Positions 54,969 to 64,000 of a DNA stretch of 64,000 nt are shown in pieces. Location: contig JAKULF010000003.1 of the NCBI GenBank assembly GCA_022661535.1, positions 4,712,001 to 4,776,000 on the forward strand. The letters are read 5' to 3'. The translations under genes were made by a program, and so were the position numbers. The notes under the pieces were generated by a model. That model ran no database searches. It was not told the DNA's origin and worked only from the letters and a program-made list of their open reading frames with translations. How positions within the stretch are numbered: the stretch's first letter is position 1; each line of letters begins with the position of its first letter. Source of the DNA: Eutypa lata. Taxonomy: Eukaryota > Ascomycota > Sordariomycetes > Xylariales > Diatrypaceae.

Positions 54969-56522
54969 CTAGACAGATTCCCCAATACAACCGAGCAGCA
55001 TCCTCTCATAATCCCCACTGGTCTCACTCTTGATACGACTGGCAAGACTTTTCCGGTAACGATCTTGGCTGTAAATCATCATAGTCAGTAATCAGCAATG
55101 AATACGAACAGGAGGTGGTACTTGGGTCATTAAGAAAGTAAATGTAAGGGTATAACTCACTAGGTGCGCTTCACATCAGCCATGAATCGTTGATCCCAGT
55201 GGTAACGAATAACGCGGGACACGAGTAGATGGTCCTTGGTCCCCATACCGGCCATTGCGTCCTCTAGGAGCTTTGCCGCATTAACAGGCTTGTTGATTGC
55301 ACTCCGCAATTGATACAGGAGGGCATCTTCCATGTGACCACTGAATTCCTACACGTTGAAGTCAGCATTGAATAGACTGGGCTGCGTGGTTATAGTTAGA
55401 GCTACTCACCTTGCGGATCATATCTTCGAGCCGTCTCCGGAACTTCCGTTCATATGTCTCATTGATAGCCCGGATTTGACTGTCGCTTCTTGTACTCAAT
55501 ATGGAGCAGACAAGCATTTCATCAGTGCCCATTTTCCCCTCAGTAGCTCGATAGAGTTCTTGGACCTCCTGGTCAATAGCTTGCGGTATGACCGGTGCGC
55601 TCTCTTCTGCTCTGTTGGCACCGAGCACGATCATGAAATGCTGTTCTGTCTTCATGCTGAGGTCTCCCTTCACGTCGGCCTCTAGCGTTCGGCCGAACAC
55701 GCGCTGATACGTACTCTTGATGGCGTGCATATCGGCATTGCTTCGTCCGAGCAAGACATCGTTCAAAACATCCTCATTCGTCCCCGCACCACTGATGGCT
55801 CCACGGAGTAGATGCACGTCATTTAGCAGCGGGCCCCTCGCTAATGCAACAAGTCCCTGTTCAAGATAACCCCGCGTTTCGGACTCGATGTCTTTCTCGA
55901 GATTCCGGCCAATATGTCGAGAATAAGCATCTCGGATAGCGTCGATTTGCAAAGGGTCCTTAGTGGCCAGGACGCGAACGAGCGTCTTCTCGTCTGTGCC
56001 GAAACCTTTCATCGCGCTACGAAGAGCTTGCGCATCTGGCCGGGCGTCCCATTGTATGATTTGAGGGGCACCATAGCCTAAACTAGCTGGTGTCGGAGGA
56101 CCTCCGGGAGCACCGTACTGAGGGGCACCATATTGAGGGGCATATCCCGATGGAGGCGCACCATACTGTCCTTGCGGCGGTCCCGGGGGTGCTCCGTATC
56201 CCTGATGCTGTGGCGGTGGTGCTCCATAAGACTGCGGCGGGGCATAGCCTCCTTGTTGAGGGGGGTAAGGGCTGTGCGAAGGAGGATATTGACCTTGCGG
56301 GGGTGGGTATTGTCCACCGGGAGGCGGGTGTCCTTGCTGAGGGGGATACTGTCCCGCCGGAGATGGGTACTGCCCTGCCGGAGGTGGATAATAACCTGCC
56401 GGCGGAGGCTGCTGTCCATACTGGCCTGGAGGTGGATACTGACCTTGCGGCGGCGGGTATTGCTGTGGGGGTGGTTGGCCGTACTGGCCCGGATAGCCTT
56501 GCTGGCCGTAGGAATAAGACAT
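54969..56522 (-). CDS. Annexin with Pro/Gly/Tyr/Gln-rich N-terminal domain
   Basis: Three exons on the minus strand: 56522-55410, 55348-55161 and 55068-54969, 466 residues. Intron 1 (GTGAGTAG...GTGTAG) is phase 0; intron 2 (GTGAGTTA...TTACAG) is phase 2. Annexins bind acidic phospholipids in the presence of calcium and act in membrane trafficking and repair. The first ~150 residues are PPPQGQYPPPGQYG-type repeats, resembling human annexin A7/A11 and common in fungal annexins. Four annexin repeats follow, with type II calcium loops KGFGTDE, SGAGTNE, GKMGTDE and AGMGTKD. The last repeat (RYRKSLASRIKSETSGDYER) is obtained only after splicing. All four repeats keep the G-x-GT core, so calcium binding is likely. 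Confidence 0.93.
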
Positions 56523-57910
56523 TTGGGACTCGGTATTGATGCGCCGAACAGGTAGCCTGGAGTAGAAATGAAAGGAGGAAAGGGTGTCCAGGTATAATGC
56601 TACTAGCCCCGAGTTGCACGAGAGAAGAAAAAAAGAAACTTCTTCAATTAGAAGATTGTGTAAAGTACGCTTGCTTACGAATATATAGAGTGCTAGCCTT
56701 TTAGTCTTGGCTTCTAGGTGGGGTTATGTGAGAGAAATGAAGCACAACGATTAGAAGGTACTCGGGTTCAATGAGATAGACGAGACTTCAATGAAACTTG
56801 TCAGTCGACAAAGAACGATATTTATTATCTATCCGATCGTAACAGCTCACAGCTAATTCGGGGCAGTGAATGATATGATAGGTCACTGGACTGTCACAAA
56901 ATACTGAAAAAGTTCTAAGTGAATCGATGGTCTGTGGCGGAGCAGAACCTAAGAGCTGCCTAGTCCTACTATATAGAAGGCACAGCTGCGTCATCGGTCA
57001 AGTATTTGGCTGATTGCGCCACTGCCGTCTGTGTAACTTTCAGCTTTGAATGCCTGAATGCCTACCTGGCTACAGTACTTACCAGACCTGAACCGCTGAA
57101 GTGAATGCTAGCCGCCCATGATTACGATATGTTTACGCCTTCGCCACTATAGCAATGTAAGTTGGTACGCCTTGAAGATGCATCACAATGACGCGTCAAA
57201 CATCATTTGAGATATCGGCTCTTTTTGTTCTGATTCCTCAACTTATTAAGCCAATGTCATTTTATATCCAACATTCTTTAATCCATGCGTAAGTAAACTA
57301 GTTATTTGGTAGTAGAAAAAAGTTCGGATGGTCTCATCAGCCCCGCAAGCCTGACCGAAGAGATCGGAACAGCCAAATTAGCTTTGTTATCTCCGATAAG
57401 GTTGTTGATTCACATTCCATCAGCCACACTGCCACATTCCTTGGTACATTCACCATTCTCGGAAGGCAGCTGTGGGGACGGGTTCCCTCCCTGTCCCTAC
57501 CTAAATAAGCTTCCCGGACCTGGTACGTGACTACAGCTGACTAACCATAGAGAGCTTTACCTAAAGCGGAAGCTATGCAGTGGCTGGAATCTTGTATCCA
57601 CTTATCGTAGTTATGTAGTTACCAGCCACCATCAATAATATGCCAACCTTCAGGACAAACGTAACGATACCCAACCTTCTGAATATTGTTTGCTTCAAGC
57701 ATGGTACGAAGTAGGTAGAAATAAAATCTTTCACTGTAAGTTAAATGTAGGTCCACAATATCTCTTTTCTTCTTTATTCTGCAGATCTGTTTTCACTGTC
57801 GATACTGTCAATTTTGCTCTAGATAGTAGTCTTCAGATCTCTGAATTATCTCATCCATCCTAGCACCAGCATCTCAAGCGACTTCTCTCTCTCTCTCTCT
57901 CTAAAGCAAG
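56523..57910. other. Divergent intergenic region between annexin and the secreted protein
   Basis: About 1.4 kb that holds both promoters. A CT dinucleotide run (57885-57902) directly precedes the secreted-protein start, as in many fungal core promoters. No gene is supported. Confidence 0.55.
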
Positions 57911-58627
57911 ATGCATCCCCAACTCCCCGTCTCCCTTCTCTTCTCTATCTCGACTCTTTATCGGCACTCCTTAGCTTTGCCATTTCTGCAATTGAGAGGA
58001 ACGCCGACGGAATCAATTGTGGCCCGCGCCTCGTGGTCCGTTGTACCCATTGACGGCAGTGGAGGCGAAGGAGGGGATTCAAGCTCGGATGAACCTTCCA
58101 TCACTGTCATCAAGACACAAACTGTTGTCTCGACCGGAATACCAACTACAAAAACTGTTCTTGAATCTCTGCCTCCAATCACAAGCATATTAACAGTGAC
58201 ACCTGATCCCCACACCTACACACAAACTGTGCCGACAACGATTTCTATCATCGACGTCGAGCCCACGACTTCTGTGACCACAACTACCGTGACTGAAAGC
58301 GACGAACCAACTTCGGTTCTTTCAACGTCCAGCATCCCTGAGCCTACATCCTCGGCTCAAACATCTCCATCAACTCTCCCTACTATCACGGCATCAAGTC
58401 AAGCAACCCAAACGGCTACAGCTCACTCCTCATCTGCCGATACGTTATTTACTTCGTATTCCATGATTCCCACGAGTACTTTCGTTCAAACTAGTATACC
58501 GGCACCAGCGCCGACGTCGACGTCGACAAGCTTAACCTCAAAGTCTTATGACGATGGATTTTGGCATACAACCTATCCGCCATGGTCGAACGGAACTATG
58601 GTTCGACGTTACTCTCACGAGCAATAG
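57911..58627 (+). CDS. Predicted secreted Ser/Thr-rich protein, unknown function
   Basis: Single exon, 238 residues. The N-terminus MHPQLPVSLLFSISTLYRHSLA is compatible with a signal peptide, cleaved near ALP. A short globular-looking part (about 23-55) is followed by a Thr/Ser/Pro-rich region (about 60-220) with TTT, TST and PTST runs. This is typical of O-mannosylated cell-wall or extracellular proteins. No clear C-terminal hydrophobic GPI-attachment tail is seen (the end is WSNGTMVRRYSHEQ); one N-glycosylation sequon (NGT) sits near the end. No catalytic motif is recognised. It is not homologous to anything I can name, so the function is open. Introns are not evident. Confidence 0.65.
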   Translation: MHPQLPVSLLFSISTLYRHSLALPFLQLRGTPTESIVARASWSVVPIDGSGGEGGDSSSDEPSITVIKTQTVVSTGIPTTKTVLESLPPITSILTVTPDPHTYTQTVPTTISIIDVEPTTSVTTTTVTESDEPTSVLSTSSIPEPTSSAQTSPSTLPTITASSQATQTATAHSSSADTLFTSYSMIPTSTFVQTSIPAPAPTSTSTSLTSKSYDDGFWHTTYPPWSNGTMVRRYSHEQ

Positions 58628-59604
58628 CCAGAGATCATTTCAGCGCATAATAGAGGGGGAGACATGTATGAGCACACAACTTACGCGAATAAATAAAAAA
58701 ACCATCAAATATGCGACAGGTTTCAGCAACGATATACGATAGATAATGTAATGTACTAGGACGTGGATGATCATCTAGACTGCGGTGCCAAAGAAGACAC
58801 CAACATGGACCAAGCGCTGGAACGGTTGGGTTTAGCATCACGCGTGAAGATTGACGGAAAAACGAGTGAGCAAAAAGCTTGTATACATAGATAATATTAC
58901 GATTAATATATGAATTACTCTATTTGACTGTCTGGTCTCCGTTTAATATCGCTGTTTCGGGTCTTATAACACGAGGCCCCTTAGACAATGTGTGGTGAGA
59001 TAAGAATAGGGGCACTTTAACCCACGATCCTAGTGAATGTTGTAAATGAAGATCACTCCGAATATAGGACACAATCCTCCAATTCGATCAGGGCTATCGT
59101 GATCTTTAAATGCAACCCATGCAGAGATGGCAGTCTTAGTTAGTTAAAGGTTAAACCACAATAATTAGATCAGCAGTTGAAACGAGGAAGAGATAAAAGA
59201 ATATCAATGCGGTTCAATAGCAACCTCGTCCCTCGAAATATTTTGAGTTGTGCCACCATTCGTCGTAAAGGGGTTACCGCTGAAGCATTCTATAGAATAA
59301 AGAACTCGCTACTCTATGTTTCCTGTTCCGGCTCTAAAGACAAAGCGACAATGCCAGAACCTGTAAGCAAAGCCCACCAGGCCAAGAACTTTGCACACCC
59401 TCGTCCTCATCATCCGGATGGATGGGTGAATAACACCGCGTCAAACAATCACATACAAAAGCCGGCACTGGCACAATTAATACTGCAACTTATCTCCATT
59501 TCCGAGGCGGATAACGCGATACAGGTCAACCAAGCCAGGCCGCATAGGCTCTCTCGTCTCACCTCGTATAAACCCCATCTATCTCAATATATATATATAT
59601 AAAC
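58628..59604. other. Tandem intergenic region before the small single-TM gene
   Basis: Contains a frame at 59177-59602 (+, 141 codons) that runs up to the small-TM gene but lacks recognisable domains. A TA run at 59588-59600 is immediately upstream of the ATG at 59605. No other feature is seen. Confidence 0.5.
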
Positions 59605-59937
59605 ATGTCTCTAACCAACGACACCGCGCCGATCGACCTCCGGGAAGAAAAAGAAGAAGTCGTCAAGACCACATCTGCGGTCGGACCCGCCATCTCCGCC
59701 GGCGGCAGCGACGGGGGGACACCCTCCTCTTCTAGCTCGCACGGCTTCATCGGCATCATCGTCTTCCTCGTGCTCCTCCTGATCGCCAGCGCCATCGCGT
59801 TCTTCTTCATCCGCCGCCATTTCCAGAGAAGAAGGAGACAGGCTGGTGGTCCGCCACCGCCTTCTTCTTTTTCTTCTTCTTCTTCCCAGACGACCTCCCA
59901 GGCGTCTCTGCCAGACAAGCCTACTGTTGTCGCTTGA
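59605..59937 (+). CDS. Small single-transmembrane protein, unknown function
   Basis: Single exon, 110 residues. An acidic/Ser-Gly-rich N-terminus (about 1-47) precedes one strong hydrophobic helix (GFIGIIVFLVLLLIASAIAFFF, about 48-68). A very basic juxtamembrane stretch RRHFQRRRRQ and a Pro/Ser-rich tail follow. The layout fits a type III or tail-type membrane protein with cytosolic C-terminus; no cleavable signal is seen. Many ascomycetes encode similar short one-TM proteins, but I do not recognise a family. It could also be the last exon of a longer gene. Third-position GC bias supports coding. Confidence 0.5.
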   Translation: MSLTNDTAPIDLREEKEEVVKTTSAVGPAISAGGSDGGTPSSSSSHGFIGIIVFLVLLLIASAIAFFFIRRHFQRRRRQAGGPPPPSSFSSSSSQTTSQASLPDKPTVVA

Positions 59938-60849
59938 CGTTCGTTCGTCGGATGCGGTCCACGTTGACCGGCTTCTACCCCATATATAATTTGAAAAAAA
60001 AAAGGAAATTCAATGAACAAAGTAAACAAATACATATACAGCAAGTTGTGGAGACTAACGATGAAAACCCTAGTCGTATTATCTTCGTCACTGAAAGGGG
60101 GGAGAAGAGAGGGATCGTTGAAGTTTGCATGTTTCTCTCCCTCGCTGTAGAGGAACCTTTTCTATCATGACCAAAGCATTGTCCTAGAGTATTAACTGGA
60201 TGGAATCTTGTGGAAACCACGGGAGAGGGAAAGGGGGCAGCGAATAACGACTCGTTTTTTTTATCTAGTCAGAGCGGGATCGGGTCAGGGTCGATAGACA
60301 AGCTCGATGCTCAAACGCGGAGATGTTGAGCCTCATTACCCACAGAGGTCAGAAATGAACACAGCCGTTACTACTATAGATGATCTCGCCCAGTGGCGCT
60401 GTTGGAAAGAACTTAGTGGCCATATATGAGTAGTTATTCCTCTAAAGCTCATTTATTGACATAAATAATACTAAAACCCTGTCCCGATTTTTCGGAATTT
60501 GATATGAGCAGAACAATAACAATACATTCCACTATAGCATTTCTCTAAACATCAACACATCTACTGTATCAGTGCTATACTGGCAGAAATCCATACAAAC
60601 GCCTTCATTCAGGTTTTCCCATGTGTGAACATAACGACGGCGTAATCCTGGTCAAACAGCATAACAGAAATTACCACTAGCGGACTAAGGAGCCGCATAA
60701 GTACCTAGGTATGTTGTAATTCTTTTATCTTTCCTTTCATCTTTATTTTTAATTTTTCATTGCAGGCTTTCCTACCATACACAAAACATCCAATCCTCAT
60801 CATCCTACCAACCTATCACACCCACCCACCCACCTCCCCCCCACACGCA
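59938..60849. other. Convergent intergenic region between the small TM gene and galactokinase
   Basis: About 900 bases of AT-rich 3' flanks. Nothing else is seen apart from a CCTAGGTA palindrome near 60703-60711 and short A/T runs. Confidence 0.6.
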
Positions 60850-61474
60850 TCAGAATCTCTTACCCTCCAACACCTTCACAACCGCACTCCCATTCATGGG
60901 CCTACTAACGACAATCGCGCCTTCAAGCTCCTTCTCGCTCAGGCCGCGTCCGGCATAGTACTTCTCGAGGAGGGCGTTCCGCACAGCCTCGACCTTGCCA
61001 TCCGCGACGAGGTGCACGCTGCAGCCGCCCCAGCCGGCGCCCGTCAGCCGGCTCCCGTAGCTGCCGGCCTCGCGCGCGATCGCGCACAGCCGGTCGATCT
61101 CCGGGCAGCTGCACTCGTAGGCGTCGCGGCAGGAGTCCTGGGTCTCGTTGAGGAGGCTGCCGAGCCTCTGGTTGTACGCCTCGGTGGTCGCGTCGGTGGG
61201 CGGCGGGTGCTGCGACGGGTCCTCGAGCAGCGCCAGGAACCGCAGCACCCGCAGCGCCTCGGTGAACACGTGCAGGGCGCGCTGCCGCAGCTTGAAGCGC
61301 TCGCCGCGCACGGGGAAGCTCGACATGAAGCGCGCCCTCACGTCCTCTACGGAGGTGCCGATGCCCGAGGCGATCTCCTCGATCGTGTAGCCCTGCTCCT
61401 GCGTGAGGGTCGACTTCGTCAGCTCGATCAGCTCCGCGAGCTGCTCCGGCATGGGCTTTTGCGTCTTGTCGTCG

Positions 61475-61506
<32 letters not shown>

Positions 61507-62581
61507 GAAGTAGTTCCGGTGGAAGCCGCGGATGGAGACGCCGAGCGGGCCGGCGTCCCTGGGCAGCTCGGTGCCCGGCGGGCAGAGCTTCGCGTCGAGG
61601 TAGGCGGCCGCCATGCTGCACTCGACGACGCGGAGGTTGTAGTGGATCGGGCCCGTCTCCTGCTTGTTCGACGTGACGAACGACTGGGCGACCAGGAAGG
61701 ACAGCTCGGGGCTCGTCTTCGGGAAGTACACCGGCCTTGCCGATAGCGACGGCGTGAAGGAGACTAGTAGGGCGGACCCCCGTTCGGAGAACACCGAGGC
61801 CGATTGGTCCATTCTAGATAGATAGAAAACGTGTGAGCGCGTTTCAAAAGACATACCATATCGCACACGCACACACGCACGCAAGTAAGCAAGCATGTGC
61901 GGCGGGGGAAAAAATATTTCTGCCTTACCCTCCGGAATTGACACCCACGGCTCTCTCGCTGACGATGGCAACCTCGGTCAAGTCCTTCTTATCCACGTCC
62001 GTCTCTCCGTTCGCGATCATGACGGCGAGCGCGCTCGCGCTGACGAAGGCAGCGCTGGAGCTCAAGCCACCGCCCGCGGGCACGGTGCCATCCATGAGGA
62101 CGCGCATGCTCTTCGGCTTGAAGCCGGTGCCGTACTTCTTGTGGAGCAGCTCGAGGGCGCCCCGGAGGCCGGACCGGAAGTAGTTGCTCCACTCAGACTT
62201 GGTGGCGTCGATGTCGACGCCCGCGTAGGCGATGTCGAAATCCCGGGCCGGGAAGCGCTCCCCGTCGACGTTGGCGATCTGGATCTTGTACGTGCCATCA
62301 TCATCAGACGAGGACGAGGACGAGGACGGCTCGAGGTCCGTGGATACGGCGAGGATGATGTCGGCCGTCATGCCCATGGGCAGCACCGAGTAGAGCGAGT
62401 AGTCGATGTGCTCGCCGATGATGTTCACGCGGCCCGGCGACCGCGACACGAACTGCGCCGGGGCGCCGTACGTCGCCTGGAACTTGTCGAGGAGGTTGTT
62501 CCATCGCGCCGCCTGCTCGGCTACGGCTTGCTCCGTGTATATGTCCTGCAGCGCAGTGACGGTCGGTACAGGGCCTGACAT
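60850..62581 (-). CDS. gal1: Galactokinase (GHMP kinase)
   Basis: Two exons on the minus strand: 62581-61929 and 61813-60850, 538 residues. The intron (GTAAGGCAG...ATCTAG, phase 2) splits the conserved NSGG-MDQ, so the catalytic Asp of MDQ is restored only by splicing. Galactokinase makes galactose-1-phosphate, first step of the Leloir pathway. Motif 1 RSPGRVNIIGEHIDY is at 47-61, with EHIDY as the sugar-binding block. ATP-binding GTVPAGGGLSSSAA is at about 165-178. Motif 3 SRLTGAGWGGCSVHLV sits near the C-terminus. Insertions are a poly-Ser run at ~86-92 and an 11-Asn run from a GTT tract (61474-61506). Yeast Gal1/Gal3 regulatory paralogues cannot be excluded by sequence alone, but the catalytic motifs are intact. 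No other GAL genes are nearby in this window. Confidence 0.95.
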
Positions 62582-63916
62582 TTTTTCTTATTTTTTTTTT
62601 TCCTTTCTTTCCTTCTCGAACTGGCGTAACGCTGGAGCTAGTGAGTGGGTATCGTGTATTCGCTGGCTCGAGAATGGGCCTTTTTCCCTTTCTTTTCTCT
62701 TCTTCTTTCGGTAGAAACTTTATATGTTCGAAGCACGAGAATGATTTCAGCGCCTGCCCCGCGTCGCGACCTGGAAGCTGGAGCTGTTGCCCCGCGCTAG
62801 CAATATATGGAGTTACCTAGTATGTATATGGGTGGATAATATAATTTGGTTTAAACACGAAGTAGTGCTCACTCGGTTTGCGTGCTTCACTACCCACGTG
62901 TGTCGCATTTAGAGATTATTTACATTGAGCTGTTATGATTGGAACGAAGTAAAAATACAACTCATTTTTAATAGTTCCTAAATCGCCCTGCCAGCCATCA
63001 GGTGTTGCCGCCATTGGGAAAACTCGGTCCATCATGCGGGCGCAAAAGACAAACCACAAACAGGTGGTGCTTCTCCGGATTCCGTCATACCTGCCCGGTT
63101 TAGCTAGACTGGTGTTCCCCCGCATACGAACCTAGGCCGAGGGTTTGGCCGTATGGGTAAAGGGGCCGAGGAGGTTGGTTGGTGCGCGTGTGAAATGGAT
63201 AATTTAGGTGCGAATGGTGCTGGGAAGCAATATGCGCACTATGTTTGGGGTGTAGATATTATAGTTCAACTCAAACATTTTGGTGGGATTTCAAGTTCGT
63301 TATTCTTTTCACCTAACCCCATTGGGGAAAATATGGTGTTCGTGTTCTCGGTTAGTGCAAGCCCGCAAGCCGAAATGCTTCGGATTAAAAGGTTCCAACT
63401 TTACATTCTACCATCCCTGTCACTTCTTCTTATATATAGACATACATATATACTTCGTAGTCGTTGACATGTGCAAACGATACATACTTTTATTTACTCA
63501 GACCAATATTACGATATAAATAGCCAAGAGTTCAAAGGATCCCATAGGTGAGCTCGTAGGCGAGTTAACCAAGTCGTTTCAAAGTTGTTATTTACATATC
63601 TCCCCCCAAAAGGATAATAAATAATAAATGGTTGTTGTAAGTCATATAGTAGAATAGGGATCGAAAATGAGAGAAGGGACTTCTACAGCAGTAACCACAT
63701 CTTTTCCTTTGTTACGGTATTCAAAAATGTAGTGAGGATATATGATAATTGTGTGAGTGCAAACATTTTACGAGCCTTAAGCCAGAGGAGCATACGAATT
63801 TAGATTTGATTTTATCATAGACCCTATAACATAATGCTTCTTATGAGTGAACGGGTTGGATTGATATTGGTACATTGAATAGGGATACTTTCATAAGATG
63901 AAAGAAGAAAAAAGAT
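62582..63916. other. Intergenic region between galactokinase and tRNA
   Basis: About 1.3 kb with a T-rich tract directly before the galactokinase ATG and a Pol III terminator (T6) next to the tRNA (63908-63913 in + coordinates as A6). No protein gene is supported. Confidence 0.55.
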
Positions 63917-64000
63917 GGGCCACGGCAGGAATCGAACCTGTCCCTCTCTCAACAGGAAGAAGTAGTAGTAAAGATAATAGAGAATGTATGTGAGAGTGTG
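63917..64000 (-). tRNA. Partial tRNA gene (3' part), isotype undetermined
   Basis: On the minus strand the end reads as the T-arm and acceptor of a tRNA: T-stem ACAGG, loop TTCGATT, CCTGC, then acceptor CGTGGCC and discriminator C at 63917, followed by T6 (63913-63908) as Pol III terminator. One T-stem pair (A-C) is mismatched. Upstream on the minus strand comes the 3' half of the anticodon arm or an intron; the 5' part lies beyond position 64000. Discriminator C occurs in some tRNAs such as yeast tRNA-Pro, which is not enough to assign the isotype. Confidence 0.6.

Noticed and set aside
60760..61746. 328-codon open frame on the + strand over galactokinase exon 2
   Set aside because: Antisense shadow caused by GC-rich third positions; the sense strand carries galactokinase motifs.
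61895..62578. 227-codon + strand frame over galactokinase exon 1
   Set aside because: Antisense shadow of the GHMP kinase exon.

Overview
The window is nuclear DNA of a filamentous ascomycete (Pezizomycotina, probably Sordariomycetes). Evidence: short GT-AG introns with CTAAC/CTGAC-like branch sites, filamentous-fungal protein families (mL59, an LAA2-like protein, a proline-rich annexin, a URA6 with a mitochondrial-type leader), GC-rich third codon positions, and one AT-collapsed island that looks like repeat-induced point mutation (RIP). I cannot name the genus; abundant intergenic ACCT/TACCTAGGTA motifs might place it more narrowly.

I support 18 protein-coding genes, mostly conserved. Left part (1-25 kb): M1 aminopeptidase (+), PRP28 splicing helicase (-), mitoribosomal protein mL59 (+, 3 exons), DPH4 diphthamide co-chaperone (+), 14-3-3 (-, 5 exons), ATPase inhibitor IF1 (+, 3 exons), nucleoporin NSP1 (-, 2 exons), an LAA2/DUF5102-type AP-1 accessory protein (+, 4 exons) and eIF2 gamma (-, 3 exons). 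Middle (25-43 kb): two gene-poor stretches of about 3 kb around a four-TM protein (+, 3 exons), then UMP kinase with a spliced mitochondrial/TM leader (+, 2 exons), eIF3m (-, 2 exons), the RIP-like island with unexplained open frames beside it, and a 749-residue disordered/coiled-coil protein (+, 3 exons). Right part (44-64 kb): a twin C2HC zinc-finger protein (-, 4 exons), an intronless ABCC transporter (-), an annexin (-, 3 exons), a secreted Ser/Thr-rich protein (+), a small single-TM protein (+), galactokinase (-, 2 exons), and the 3' part of a tRNA gene cut by the window edge.

The genes do not form one pathway. Several act in translation (eIF2 gamma, eIF3m, mL59, DPH4, the tRNA), which I take as chance neighbourhood. 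There is no biosynthetic cluster, CRISPR, integron or phage-like system. The best leads are the twin zinc fingers, each split by a phase-0 intron at the same codon; the leader fusion and possible dual start of the UMP kinase; the RIP-like island with an internal direct repeat differing only by C:G to T:A changes; and two introns whose retention would give clean truncated proteins. Exon borders were deduced by hand from splice consensus, reading frame and protein-family continuity, not from transcripts.
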